DNA of 64,000 bases. Source: Paenibacillus sp. JNUCC-31 (GTDB lineage Bacteria > Bacillota > Bacilli > Paenibacillales > Paenibacillaceae). Positions within the stretch are counted from its first letter, which is position 1. Every line of letters starts with the position of its first letter. A program made the position numbers and the translations under genes. Under the pieces are notes generated by a model. It saw only the letters and a list, made by a program, of their open reading frames with translations, ran no database searches and had not been told where the DNA came from. This document shows positions 8,220-16,890 of the stretch, in pieces. The stretch spans positions 7,378,001 through 7,442,000 of the forward strand of contig NZ_CP062165.1 in the NCBI RefSeq assembly GCF_014844075.1. The letters run 5' to 3'.

Positions 8220-10553
8220 ATGCTGCTGAATCGGGAACAAAGCGGAAAACGCTGGCACCTGCGGCCGGATGGGGTGGGCAAAGTGACAGGAAAGCTTCAA
8301 TATCTGACGGACATGACTTTGCCTGATATGATCCATGGAAGAGTTTTGCGCAGCTCCTACCCCTATGCCCGTATAGTATCCATCGATATTACCGGAGCTG
8401 AAGCCATGGAGGGTGTATTTGCCGTACTCACCTCCAAGGATGTACCCGGATTGAACCGCTTCGGCATTGCAACTCCAGATCAGCCTGTATTTTGCGAGGA
8501 TGTCGTTCGTTATGTCGGTGATGCCATTGCCGCGGTTGCTGCGGATTCCCCGGAACGTGCGGCACGTGCTCTGGAGGCAATCCGGGTAGAGTATGAGGAA
8601 TGGACTCCGATGGACAGCACAGAGGCTGCATTGGCACCCGGTGCACCAGTGCTCCATGAACATGGTCCCGGTAATGTGCTGCACCGTACCGAAATCAAGC
8701 GTGGGAATGTAGAAGAGGCTTTTGCTGCATGCGAGCATATCGTGGCGGAAACGTATTATACTCCGCGCCAGATGCATGCTTATATGGAGACAGAAGGCGG
8801 GTTGTTTGTTCCTGAAGAAAACGGGAGACTCCATGTCTATGCGGCTACACAGCATGGTTATAAGGACAGAATGCAGCTCTCCCGAATAATCGGGTGCTCC
8901 GAAGAGGATATCAGGGTGGTCTCATCTCCGATTGGCGGTTCATTTGGCGGGAAAGATGAGCTGAATGTACAGCCTTATGGCGCACTTCTTGCTTTGAGAA
9001 GCGGACGTCCTGTGAAGATGCACAATTCACGTAAAGAATCTGTACGGGCAGGATTGAAGCGGCATCCAATGAAAATTGAAATGCAGACTGGCATCAGCCG
9101 TGAAGGGATGATTCAGGCACATCGAGTTCGAATTACCGCAGACACAGGGGCTTATGCCACGCTGGGAGCGCCTGTCCTGAATTTTTGTACAGAGCATTGC
9201 CTTGGGCCTTATTCCATCCCGCATGTAGATGTGGAAGGCATCTCGGTGTATACGAATAATGGAGTGTCGGGAGAGTTTCGCGGATTTGGCGGCAATCAGG
9301 CGATCTTTGCTATGGAGGGTCAGATGGATCGACTCGCCGAGATCATGAAGATGGACCCATGGGAGTTTCGGAGACGCAACATGAGGGAAAAGACTGATCC
9401 TGGACCCTTGAATCAACGGATTCTGGGCACGGATGGACTGTCACAAGTATGGGAGGCAATGGACCGTTCGGAGTTATGGCAAAAACATCAGCATCTCCCG
9501 GCAGATCCTTCTCTGCCTCCCTGGATTAAACGCGGTGTCGGTGCAGCTATCGCGATGCACGGGGCAGGGCTGGGTTATGGCATTCCCGATCCGGCAGGGG
9601 GGCGCCTATCCCTGAATGCCGAAGGCAAGATTGAAGTGGCATTCAGTTACGAAGAATTCGGTCAGGGTCTCATTGCCACCCTGGAAATGATGCTCTGCGA
9701 TCTGTTCCACTGCTCCACATCCGATCTGAGTATCATTATTGGGGATACGGATCGAGTGCCGCACAGCGGTTCAAGTACGGCTTCGCGTTCAACGACAATG
9801 GCCTGGATGGCTCTTCAGCGATTACAGACACCATTCCGTTCCAAAATTTTGTCGGTAGCCTCTACCTTGTCAGGAATTCCGGCTGACGAACTGATTACTG
9901 GAATAGGGGGAGTATGGCGCAAGGGACAGCTGCCTCCAGCAGTTACAGCGAATGATACGACGATTGATTCCAGAGTTGTTGTTTCTTACGCAGATCTGGC
10001 GAAGGATGGGGAAGCGGAAGAATGGACTTTTGATACTCATTTCGAATATCCGACCACGCCGGACAATGTTGTGGGCGGGCATTATCTATATACGTATGCG
10101 GCAGTAGCCGCAGAGGTGGAGGTAAACACGCTAACCGGGGAAGCCAAATTGCTGGATACAAGGCATGTGGTGGCGGCTGGCCCTGTCATCAACCCAATGG
10201 GATTCATCGGACAGATTGAAGGCGGGAGTGTAATGGCTCTGGGTTTTACGTTGACCGAAGACGCCGTTATGCAAGACAGTCGCTATATAACAACCAATCT
10301 GGACACCTACCTGATACCGACGATTCGGGATATTCACACCCACCTGGAAGTCGAGGCGATTGAAGAGCTACCAGAGGGTGATCCGTATGGACCTCGGGGA
10401 ATTGGCGAGATTGGTTCGGTAGCGCTTGCTCCGGCCATAACCGCTGCGATTCATCAGGCTACAGGGGTGTGGGTTAATCGTTTGCCCGTTCCGCGAGATC
10501 AACTGATCAAACCACTGGACGTACCGCTTCAGGAAGGAGTGAATCGATCGTGA
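8220..10553 (+). CDS. pucD: Xanthine dehydrogenase molybdenum-binding subunit
   Basis: Large catalytic subunit that binds molybdopterin and oxidises hypoxanthine/xanthine toward urate. Seen: the N-terminal aldehyde oxidase/xanthine dehydrogenase hammerhead domain, GGSFGGKDE (about residue 240), FRGFGGNQAIFAME, and the C-terminal GPRGIGEIGSVALAPA, where the Glu of GIGE matches the conserved catalytic base. The 777-aa length is full for the family. GGGAGAG precedes the ATG. The stop overlaps the pucE start by four bases (GTGA). Purine specificity is inferred from the cluster, since the same subunit family also acts on nicotinate, CO and aldehydes. Confidence 0.92.
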   Translation: MLLNREQSGKRWHLRPDGVGKVTGKLQYLTDMTLPDMIHGRVLRSSYPYARIVSIDITGAEAMEGVFAVLTSKDVPGLNRFGIATPDQPVFCEDVVRYVGDAIAAVAADSPERAARALEAIRVEYEEWTPMDSTEAALAPGAPVLHEHGPGNVLHRTEIKRGNVEEAFAACEHIVAETYYTPRQMHAYMETEGGLFVPEENGRLHVYAATQHGYKDRMQLSRIIGCSEEDIRVVSSPIGGSFGGKDELNVQPYGALLALRSGRPVKMHNSRKESVRAGLKRHPMKIEMQTGISREGMIQAHRVRITADTGAYATLGAPVLNFCTEHCLGPYSIPHVDVEGISVYTNNGVSGEFRGFGGNQAIFAMEGQMDRLAEIMKMDPWEFRRRNMREKTDPGPLNQRILGTDGLSQVWEAMDRSELWQKHQHLPADPSLPPWIKRGVGAAIAMHGAGLGYGIPDPAGGRLSLNAEGKIEVAFSYEEFGQGLIATLEMMLCDLFHCSTSDLSIIIGDTDRVPHSGSSTASRSTTMAWMALQRLQTPFRSKILSVASTLSGIPADELITGIGGVWRKGQLPPAVTANDTTIDSRVVVSYADLAKDGEAEEWTFDTHFEYPTTPDNVVGGHYLYTYAAVAAEVEVNTLTGEAKLLDTRHVVAAGPVINPMGFIGQIEGGSVMALGFTLTEDAVMQDSRYITTNLDTYLIPTIRDIHTHLEVEAIEELPEGDPYGPRGIGEIGSVALAPAITAAIHQATGVWVNRLPVPRDQLIKPLDVPLQEGVNRS

Positions 10554-11080
10554 GTGAACCGTTGGAGAACCTGTGGGCAGCTGTGGTGAATGGCGAGGAG
10601 AGGAAATTGCAAATCGCCCAGTCAACCCGTCTTGTGGATGTACTGCGGACGCATTTGAATCTGACCGGAACGAAAGTCTCCTGCGAAGTAGGCCGTTGTG
10701 GTGCATGTATGGTACTGATGGATGGAGAGCCGGTCAATTCTTGTCTCGTTATGGCTTATCAATGTGTTGGCAGTGAGATAACAACAATAGAAGGGCTACA
10801 TGGTGAAAAGGAAGATGAGTTGCATCCGATTCAGCAGGCTTTTGTGGAAGAGGGCGGCTTCCAATGCGGATATTGTACTCCGGGAATGGTGATTTCCACC
10901 AAGGCATTGCTGGATCGCTATCCACAGCCTAGTCAGGAACAGATTGAAACGGGATTATGCGGCAATCTGTGCCGCTGTACCGGGTATGGAGGGATCATTC
11001 GTGCAGTTCGAACCGCAGGAGAAAACTGTGTATCCTCATTCACTTTAATCACAGGAGAGAAGAAAGTGAATGACCTGTAA
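10550..11080 (+). CDS. pucE: Xanthine dehydrogenase 2Fe-2S subunit
   Basis: Small electron-transfer subunit with two 2Fe-2S clusters. Seen: the plant-ferredoxin-type set Cys45, Cys50, Cys53 and Cys65, and the second-domain set QCGYC (106, 109) with CRCTGY (141, 143). The GTG start at 10550 lies within the pucD stop, and AGGAAGGAG is 11 bases upstream, giving 176 aa. The C-terminal ~25 residues after the second cluster domain look non-conserved. Last gene of the operon; a strong terminator follows within 20 bp. Confidence 0.92.
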   Translation: MSEPLENLWAAVVNGEERKLQIAQSTRLVDVLRTHLNLTGTKVSCEVGRCGACMVLMDGEPVNSCLVMAYQCVGSEITTIEGLHGEKEDELHPIQQAFVEEGGFQCGYCTPGMVISTKALLDRYPQPSQEQIETGLCGNLCRCTGYGGIIRAVRTAGENCVSSFTLITGEKKVNDL

Positions 11081-11099
11081 TTGGATAACGGAATTAAAG

Positions 11100-11147
11100 A
11101 AGACCGGGTGCTGGAGTGCATTATCTCCGTTTCGCCCGGTCTTTGTT
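11100..11147. terminator. Terminator between convergent pucE and the secreted-protein gene
   Basis: AAGACCGGGTG (11100-11110) pairs with CGCCCGGTCTT (11133-11143), an 11-bp stem with one G-U pair, followed by TTGTT on the plus strand and preceded by an AATTAAAG run. It lies between two convergent genes and could serve both. Confidence 0.8.
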
Positions 11148-11152
11148 AACGA

Positions 11153-12067
11153 TTAATATTTGATAATGTACCATCCGCCCCAAGTCGAATAATTCAGGCC
11201 ATTTCCATAATTACGATCAGCTGTTTGTGGATTACGAATCGAATTGCCGCTGGCATCTCTAAAATCAATAGCTGTTAGTCCACGTTTATGTGACCAGCCA
11301 CCATCAGCATCCTGTCTGTACCAATGATAATCATAGTTTGGTGCAATAACAAGTGCTACCTTATACTCTCTGTACCCCGGAACTTCACTATATGTAGAAG
11401 TCCGTAAGGATTTATTTAAATATGGCATGTCAAGCTTAGAAGCACTAATGATGCTCGAAGAAGTTAAACTTGTAAATACATTTCCAGCAAGTTCACCGGG
11501 TTGTAATTTATGTCCAGAATATGTGGATGTATTTAACATGTATGCATAGCAATTAGCTTTATCAGTCAAATTTTCCCATGCACTTGTTGAATATGGGTGT
11601 TCATAACCACCTGTAGGCATTGTTTCAAGAGCTTGAAGAGTTAATTGATCATTTGAGTTTGTTTTGGAATCGATAGTCTGGTTATTGTATTGGGTTTCAT
11701 GAATAGTGACTTCTGTTTTATTCAATGTGACGAATTCAGCAGGTCGGTAATTTACCTGTAATTGTTGTTCTTCTGTTAAACTGTTGAACCAATTCAACCA
11801 TTCTTTAGTATCTGGAGCGAAAGAAGCTAATGGATCTACATTGGATAACGTTAAATGGGTATTCTCGTCTAAAGATATTAATTCAGCTGGTTTGTAATTT
11901 ACTTTTAATTGATCTTCTTTAGTGAGTTTGTCAAACCAATTCAACCATGTTTGAGTTTCAGTTGTAGGAGAAGTATCCCTTTTGGTATTGTTTGATTCAG
12001 CTAATACAGGTAACGCGAGTGTGAATAACAAGATCACCGCAAATAATGATGATACTAATTTTTTCAT
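11153..12067 (-). CDS. Secreted protein with WLNWF repeats and a possible cysteine-peptidase-like C-domain
   Basis: 304 aa starting at MKKLVSSLF; an ATG 90 bases further out is in frame, but only this one has AGGAGG at 9-base spacing. A signal peptide is evident (about residues 1-23, ending PVLA). The mature part has two copies of a ~25-residue unit with WLNWF, LT-E-QL and VNY-PAE (41-65 and 90-115). The C-terminal domain has ANCYAYML (Cys173), YDYHWYRQDADG (His248) and GWSHKRG (His260). The NCYAY / YHWYRQ / WSHK pattern occurs in secreted Bacillota proteins of unknown function; a Cys-His hydrolase is my inference. The gene is clearly AT-richer than the purine block and diverges from a lipoprotein gene. 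Confidence 0.75.
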   Translation of the reverse strand: MKKLVSSLFAVILLFTLALPVLAESNNTKRDTSPTTETQTWLNWFDKLTKEDQLKVNYKPAELISLDENTHLTLSNVDPLASFAPDTKEWLNWFNSLTEEQQLQVNYRPAEFVTLNKTEVTIHETQYNNQTIDSKTNSNDQLTLQALETMPTGGYEHPYSTSAWENLTDKANCYAYMLNTSTYSGHKLQPGELAGNVFTSLTSSSIISASKLDMPYLNKSLRTSTYSEVPGYREYKVALVIAPNYDYHWYRQDADGGWSHKRGLTAIDFRDASGNSIRNPQTADRNYGNGLNYSTWGGWYIIKY

Positions 12068-12206
12068 TGTTACGTTCCTCCTGAAATTTGAATAAATTTT
12101 TTGATTACAATGGCGATAAACTTTGTTTAACCAACTAAAATCCTTATGATTGGTCAATACCCCCCTCGAATTAAATTCAAAAAAATGTAATATACGGTAA
12201 TTATGC

Positions 12207-12217
12207 TATGGTATAAT
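12207..12217 (+). promoter_or_regulatory. Extended -10 promoter for the lipoprotein gene
   Basis: TGGTATAAT (12209-12217) is a perfect extended -10 element; no good -35 lies 17 bp upstream. Transcription would start near 12224, leaving a ~56-base leader to the GTG at 12280. Confidence 0.55.
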
Positions 12218-12279
12218 AGTGATAATTGCAAGATAAAAATTACAACTAATTCCATATTTGATTTTGAGGAGGAAGCCTA

Positions 12280-12633
12280 GTGCCAAAATTTATTCCTAGT
12301 AAACTCGGTTTAGCATTGTTACTTTTGGTTACATTTTGTTCAGGTTGTCAGACAAATAATGGTCAGGAAGAGTCGAGTTCATCCATTCCATTAAAGGAAT
12401 TGAGAGCTCTGGCTGAGAAAGGAGAAAGCCTTTCATGGAATGATTTTAAAGCGTACCCTTATGAAGATGAAGGATCAGGACTATACATCCGAAAATACAA
12501 CGTGGAAGGGGGACACCAATTGATAATTAGTGGTAAAAGCTTAGACAATAAGCCAGATCATATTTATGTAGTGAATAAAGATGGAGAAAAAATCGACCTT
12601 TCAAAAGAAAATATTAAAGATTTGAATTTTTAA
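12280..12633 (+). CDS. Small lipoprotein, unknown function
   Basis: 117 aa from a GTG with GAGGAGGAA six bases upstream. A short basic N-terminus, a hydrophobic stretch and a lipobox ending FCSGC (Cys23) mark it as a lipoprotein anchored to the outer face of the membrane. The mature part has SWNDFKAYPYED, GSGLYIRKYNVEGG and HIYVVNKDGEKIDLS. I do not recognise a named family. It diverges from the secreted protein at 11153-12067 and shares its AT-rich composition; an accessory or immunity-like role for that protein is possible but unproven. Its last codons (ENIKDLNF) belong to a repeated segment also found at the end of the EVE gene. Confidence 0.7.
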   Translation: MPKFIPSKLGLALLLLVTFCSGCQTNNGQEESSSSIPLKELRALAEKGESLSWNDFKAYPYEDEGSGLYIRKYNVEGGHQLIISGKSLDNKPDHIYVVNKDGEKIDLSKENIKDLNF

Positions 12634-12734
12634 CTACGTAATAATTATTATGTAAACTTATTATTCTCGATCACTTCCAAAAGCTGTATCTATATTGCTT
12701 GCTAACTATCTCTAAGGGGCGGATAGAGCAGGAT
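12607..12734 (+). repeat. Copy A of a ~125-bp direct repeat spanning a gene 3' end
   Basis: Runs from the last nine codons of the lipoprotein gene through ~100 bp of downstream DNA, ending at GAGCAGGAT. It matches 15056-15179 along its whole length, about four fifths identical by eye, including shared blocks TTATTATGTAAACTTATTATT and AGCTGTATCTATATTGCT (aligned by reading, not computed). Confidence 0.8.
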
Positions 12735-12763
12735 GATTACAACGACCTTCATAAGAATTTTAT

Positions 12764-12800
12764 AGACCAACTTATGCTCAGCGGGTTGGTCTTTGTTGTT
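12764..12800 (+). terminator. Terminator after the lipoprotein gene
   Basis: AGACCAAC (12764-12771) pairs with GTTGGTCT (12785-12792), loop of 13, followed by TTGTTGTTC. It lies beyond copy A of the repeat. The remaining DNA to 12944 holds no gene. Confidence 0.65.
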
Positions 12801-12944
12801 CAATAAAATATCTTACGAAAAGAGTGGACACGGGCACAGTGAGAATTTGTTAGTCAGAATGCTTTTCATTTGTCCATAGGTTACTTATAATAAATGTCCA
12901 ATGAAGATGGTGTAATGGATATTACATACAAGGAGGGGTGGTTC

Positions 12945-13892
12945 TTGAACAAATCAGATCGTATGCTGGCCATCGTACTTGAACTGCAGCGAGGTAAGGT
13001 TCAACGTGCGGAAGATTTAGCGCTCTTGTTTGAAACAAGCGTTCGAACCATATACAGGGACATTCAGGCGTTATGTGAGGCGGGTGTTCCTGTCGTGGGA
13101 GAACCCGGAGTAGGCTATTCACTTATGGAAGGATACTTTTTGCCTCCGATCAGCTTTACCGCTGAAGAAGCGGTTACACTTTTGATCGGACTTGATTTTG
13201 TAGAACAGCGCTTCGATAACGATTACAAGAGCACATCTCTTACGTCCCGTTCCAAAATTGAAGCAATCCTGCCTGGCCCTCTTCGGGAAGAGGTGGGACA
13301 GATACAACAGGGTATCCGTCTCCTTCGTTCAGCGGACAGTGATGCACGCGAGCGAGAGATAGAACATATGGGAGTCATCCGAACCGCAATGCAGCATAAG
13401 CTCAAAATCCGCTTTCATTACCATAAGCCTGGCACTGTTAATGAAAATGTGCAAAGGACCGTTCGTATGTCCTCTCCTTACGGGATGATTTGGATGCAGG
13501 GTTCATGGATGCTGATTGCCCGATGCGATTTGCGACAGGAGATTCGTCATTTCCGTATATCCCGCATGAGCGATCTGGAGATTAGCACAGATCCGTTCGA
13601 TCTTCCTCCGGGTTTTAGTATTCATAGCTACTCACCACCTGACAACCGTGATGTATATGTCCGTGTATGGTTTCATGGTCGAATTGCAGACAGAGTAATT
13701 GAGGCGAATAATTACTACATGGAAAAAGCAGAACTGCAAACGGATGGATTATACGCAGATTTTCGTGTAAGGCATCCTGAGGACGTGCTGCGTTGGATAC
13801 TTGGCTGGGGAGCCTCGGCTCTGGTTTTGGAGCCTGAATCATTGAGAATCCGTATTCGCGAGGAAGCAAGCAATCTTCTTAAACACTACTGA
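12945..13892 (+). CDS. HTH/WYL-domain transcriptional regulator
   Basis: 315-aa YafY/YobV-type regulator. Seen: an N-terminal helix-turn-helix with FETSVRTIYRDIQALCEAGVP (about 24-44), then GVGYSLMEGYFLPP, a middle domain, and a WYL ligand-binding domain (about 140-230) with PYGMIWMQGSWMLIARCDLR and HFRISRMSDLE. An in-frame ATG at 12894 exists, but the TTG at 12945 has AGGAGGGG six bases upstream and gives the usual length. These regulators sense small ligands or nucleic acids. It precedes DinB and EVE genes but a terminator lies over its stop codon, so co-transcription with them is doubtful. Confidence 0.85.
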   Translation: MNKSDRMLAIVLELQRGKVQRAEDLALLFETSVRTIYRDIQALCEAGVPVVGEPGVGYSLMEGYFLPPISFTAEEAVTLLIGLDFVEQRFDNDYKSTSLTSRSKIEAILPGPLREEVGQIQQGIRLLRSADSDAREREIEHMGVIRTAMQHKLKIRFHYHKPGTVNENVQRTVRMSSPYGMIWMQGSWMLIARCDLRQEIRHFRISRMSDLEISTDPFDLPPGFSIHSYSPPDNRDVYVRVWFHGRIADRVIEANNYYMEKAELQTDGLYADFRVRHPEDVLRWILGWGASALVLEPESLRIRIREEASNLLKHY

Positions 13893-13918
13893 CATAACGT
13901 TGTCAGTAGTGTTTGTGT
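13881..13918 (+). terminator. Terminator overlapping the WYL gene stop codon
   Basis: A perfect 14-bp stem: AAACACTACTGACA (13881-13894) with TGTCAGTAGTGTTT (13901-13914), loop TAACGT. The left arm contains the last codons and the TGA stop. The T-run is short (TTTG), so efficiency is uncertain. A second small palindrome (ATCGGTT-TAT-AACCGAT, 13922-13938) follows directly before the next ribosome site. Confidence 0.6.
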
Positions 13919-13958
13919 ATGATCGGTTTATAACCGATTGAAGGAGCTGTGTATTTGT

Positions 13959-14525
13959 ATGGAAACGACAAAAACAAGAAACAACGATGAGATTCGGCAT
14001 CATTTTGAAAAGTCACTGGCGCTTTATTTGCAGGAACTGGAGTCGATGAGCGATGCTCAGTTAAGTTATAAACCCAGTGAGAATGAGTGGTCGGTGGGCC
14101 AGATGTACCAGCATTTAATTCAGTCTGCGATGAAAATGCATTTAGCCAATGTTCGACTTTGTATAAGTGCAGACGAGATGGCAGTCCAGAAGAAAGAACA
14201 GGGCAAAACTGAAGCAGGCGAAGCTGTTTTTGCGCAAGCAAGTTTTCCGCCGATACGTATCCACGTTCCTGCTTCTCCTGAGTATACTCCACTTCAACCG
14301 GATGGAAGAGAATCCATAATTCAAGGATTCAATGAGGTAAGGGATGAGATGCGGAGAGTAGAAGTGCTGCTGGAAGGAGCAACGCGGGAATCTACGGTGC
14401 CACATCCCAGATTCGGCGGTTTGAATGCAGAGGAATGGTTTGCATTGGTGGAGATGCATTATCGTCATCATTTTTTGCAGCTTGAGCGTCTGAAGATGGC
14501 ATGGGAAGAACGTGAGCAGAGATGA
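13959..14525 (+). CDS. DinB-family protein
   Basis: 188-aa four-helix DinB/YfiT-type protein. These usually bind a divalent metal by three histidines and include thiol-dependent transferases. Seen: WSVGQMYQHLIQSA (His near residue 46) and, near the C-terminus, WFALVEMHYRHHFLQLERL with further histidines. Start: ATG 13959 has AAGGAG 12 bases upstream; the in-frame TTG at 13938 lies upstream of that site. The last bases overlap the EVE gene (ATGA), so the two are coupled. No specific substrate can be given. Confidence 0.8.
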   Translation: METTKTRNNDEIRHHFEKSLALYLQELESMSDAQLSYKPSENEWSVGQMYQHLIQSAMKMHLANVRLCISADEMAVQKKEQGKTEAGEAVFAQASFPPIRIHVPASPEYTPLQPDGRESIIQGFNEVRDEMRRVEVLLEGATRESTVPHPRFGGLNAEEWFALVEMHYRHHFLQLERLKMAWEEREQR

Positions 14526-15085
14526 ATGAGCAGTCAAAACATGATTTGCTGGCGAACAGCAAAGAAATTCAGCAGAGTTACACGAGAGAGCACTTGTCCC
14601 AACAGTTAGATGTCGAAACAGTATCGGAAGAAGGTAATCGCTACTGGATCGGCGTTGTGTCCGCCTCACATGTGGAAAAAGGGGTGGAAGGAGGCTTCGC
14701 CCAGCTCTGTCATGGCAAGGCAGCATCTCTGCGCAAAATGAATGCAGGAGACTGGCTGATCTATTATTCGCCGCGAACAAGCCTGCAAGGAGGCAAGGTA
14801 CTTCAAGCTTTTACTGCGATAGGACGTGTAGCAGACAATCAGGTGTACACGTACCGTATGTCGGATTCCTTTGTACCGTATCGGAGGAATGTCCAGTATT
14901 TCCCTAGTCAAACGGTGAGTATCGCCGATTTGCTGGATCAATTGATCCTCACTCGGGGACAGCCACGTTGGGGATATCGTTTTAGATATGGACATTTGCA
15001 GATTCAAAGAGAGGATTTCCTGACGATTGCAGCTGCCATGTTGGGAGCTGAGATAGAAAATATAAAGGATTTGAAATTTGGATAA
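14522..15085 (+). CDS. EVE-domain protein with a probable foreign C-terminal tail
   Basis: 187 aa. Residues ~40-175 form an EVE (PUA/YTH-like) domain, a fold that recognises modified bases in nucleic acid: RYWIGVVSASHVEKGVEGGF, GDWLIYYSPRTSL, FTAIGRV, and the closing GYRFRYGHLQIQREDFLTIAAAML. A ~38-residue N-terminal extension without clear homology precedes it. It is translationally coupled to DinB (ATGA overlap). The final residues ENIKDLKFG lie after the normal end of the domain and match the C-terminus of the lipoprotein at 12280-12633, because the DNA from 15056 on is copy B of a repeat; the gene end looks like a fusion made by recombination. Confidence 0.8.
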   Translation: MNEQSKHDLLANSKEIQQSYTREHLSQQLDVETVSEEGNRYWIGVVSASHVEKGVEGGFAQLCHGKAASLRKMNAGDWLIYYSPRTSLQGGKVLQAFTAIGRVADNQVYTYRMSDSFVPYRRNVQYFPSQTVSIADLLDQLILTRGQPRWGYRFRYGHLQIQREDFLTIAAAMLGAEIENIKDLKFG

Positions 15086-15179
15086 CGTAAAATTTATTAT
15101 GTAAACTTATTATTTTCGATGACCTCCATAAGCTGTATCTATATTGCTAACCATGTCTAAGAGGTGGACAGAGCAGGAT
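15056..15179 (+). repeat. Copy B of the ~125-bp direct repeat, inside the EVE gene 3' end
   Basis: Aligns with 12607-12734 from GAAAATAT through GAGCAGGAT with a few one- and two-base gaps. In both copies the first part encodes ENIKDL in the same frame and ends in a stop. Sequence after the repeat is unrelated; the terminator that follows copy A is missing here. Confidence 0.8.
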
Positions 15180-15656
15180 TTAAGTCAATCTTCAGTTGGA
15201 ATTTTAGGAGGGAATCCCCCTTTTAAGTGTCTTCAAAATTGCTCCTTCGTCAGTGCAGGGCAGTTCTATGGACCTGGTTGTAAATCGTTTTCGATAAATG
15301 TGAGACTGGATGATATATTTCGCTGTTGAAGTAGGTTCTGTTTTATAATGGCGTTGTTATAAGAAATATACTGCACTATTATGTTCCTTTTATATTCTCC
15401 AGGCCATAAAAATGGAAATATGAGAATTATAAGATGGTGAAACTGCTTCCAACCCTGATATAACTCGTTGAAATCGACCCTTAAATGAGTGCTTAAAGCG
15501 TTGTAAACTTATTCATTTGGGGATGTGGATAGGGATGGGCAATCTTTCCAATATAGGCCTCCTGCGTCTGTTTTAGATCAATTTCATATGGATTTGCGAT
15601 GGATTTAGTACCGCTTTCAATGTATGCTTTTGGAAACTGGAAAGGAAGTGGGAAAA
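15180..15656 (+). other. 477-bp stretch without a gene
   Basis: AT-rich, no convincing coding frame, with only a 61-codon open frame starting in the repeat. It holds an isolated TATAAT (15344-15349) with no matching -35 at the right distance, and a TGTAAACTTATT (15502-15513) that echoes the repeat. It must contain the glpX promoter, which I could not place. Confidence 0.5.
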
Positions 15657-16733
15657 ATGGAACGCGAACTGGCGTTGGAAATTGTCCGAGTAACAGAATT
15701 GGCTGCGTTAGCTTCAGCACCCTGGATGGGGAGGGGCGACAAGAATAGTGCAGATGAGGCGGCTACTTTGGCCATGCGCGCCATGTTCGATTCCGTGTCC
15801 ATTCGCGGCACGGTAGTAATCGGTGAAGGAGAAATGGATGAAGCACCCATGTTGTATATCGGCGAGGAAGTCGGCAACGCGGAGGGACCCGAGGTTGACG
15901 TGGCTGTAGATCCATTGGAGGGTACAGAGATCGTAGCCAAGGGCCTGAACAATGCTTTATCGGTTATTGCAGTGGCGGGAAAAGGAAACCTGCTCCACGC
16001 ACCGGATATGTACATGGAAAAGCTGGCTGTTGGGCCGGCTCTGGTGGGCAAGGTCAGTATCGAAGATCCGGTTGAGGTGACATTGGAGAAAGCTGCTGAA
16101 GCATTGAACAAAAACATCTCAGATTTGACCGTTATGATTCTGGACCGTGTCCGGCATGAGAGCACGATCAAAACGCTGCGCAAAGTTGGAGTGCGCATCA
16201 AGTTCCTCAGTGATGGAGATGTTGCGGGCGCAATGGCACCTGCCTTCCCGGAAGCGGGGATTGACCTGTATGTCGGATCAGGCGGAGCACCGGAGGGTGT
16301 GCTTGCTGCAGCTGCACTGTCCTGCCTCGGCGGGGAGATTCAAGGCCGCCTGATGCCTGCGAACGCAGATGAATTCCAGCGCTGTTTGCAAATGGGGATC
16401 GATAATCCCTATAAAGTATTAACGATGCAGGATATGATCGGCACGGAAGACGTCATTTTTGCAGCAACTGGCGTTACCCCGGGTGAGATCCTTGGCGGTG
16501 TGCGTTACCTCGCAGATGACCGGGCAGAGACCGATTCCATTGTCATGCGTGCCAAAACCAAAACCATTCGTTTCATCCGTTCTCAGCATTTCCTTCCGAA
16601 TAAGGAAGTGCTGCATAAAGTGCGGCAGCTTCAATCAACACCCGAGCCTTCGGATCGCATTTCAGGCCAGGTCCCCATTTTGGAACAGGCTGAGTTCATT
16701 CAATCATCTGTCAGTAACAGTGTGACGACTTAA
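15657..16733 (+). CDS. glpX: Class II fructose-1,6-bisphosphatase
   Basis: Gluconeogenic phosphatase that hydrolyses fructose 1,6-bisphosphate to fructose 6-phosphate; metal-dependent, cytoplasmic. Seen: WMGRGDKNSADEAA, the metal/phosphate motif GEGEMDEAPML (about 59-69), VDPLEGT (about 86-92), and GSGGAPEGVLAAAAL (about 205-219). 358 aa, about 35 longer than B. subtilis GlpX, with an extra serine/threonine-rich C-terminal tail. An in-frame ATG at 15624 is passed over because AAGGAAG lies 8 bases before ATG 15657. It stands alone, closed by a terminator. Confidence 0.92.
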   Translation: MERELALEIVRVTELAALASAPWMGRGDKNSADEAATLAMRAMFDSVSIRGTVVIGEGEMDEAPMLYIGEEVGNAEGPEVDVAVDPLEGTEIVAKGLNNALSVIAVAGKGNLLHAPDMYMEKLAVGPALVGKVSIEDPVEVTLEKAAEALNKNISDLTVMILDRVRHESTIKTLRKVGVRIKFLSDGDVAGAMAPAFPEAGIDLYVGSGGAPEGVLAAAALSCLGGEIQGRLMPANADEFQRCLQMGIDNPYKVLTMQDMIGTEDVIFAATGVTPGEILGGVRYLADDRAETDSIVMRAKTKTIRFIRSQHFLPNKEVLHKVRQLQSTPEPSDRISGQVPILEQAEFIQSSVSNSVTT

Positions 16734-16838
16734 ATAGAAGAGGCCTGTTGTTGGCTTGGCTGGTCCATGCTAACCTATGTGTAGCCAACTGAATCGGCAG
16801 AGGTCATTGGACAAGTTACAAGGAAATGGCGTACGTAT

Positions 16839-16878
16839 AAGATGGGGAATTTGTTTACACAAATCCTCATCTTTTTTT
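16839..16878 (+). terminator. Terminator after glpX
   Basis: AAGATGGGGA(A)TTTGT pairs with ACAAATCCTCATCTT, one bulge and one G-U pair, loop TTAC, followed by a seven-T run. It is ~105 bp past the glpX stop; a separate GTTGGCT/AGCCAAC inverted repeat without T-run lies between. Confidence 0.85.
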
Positions 16879-16890
16879 GTGTTAAAAGCA

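Noticed and set aside
15144..15329. 61-codon frame after the EVE gene
   Set aside because: Begins inside the repeat, has no ribosome site and no recognisable composition or motif.
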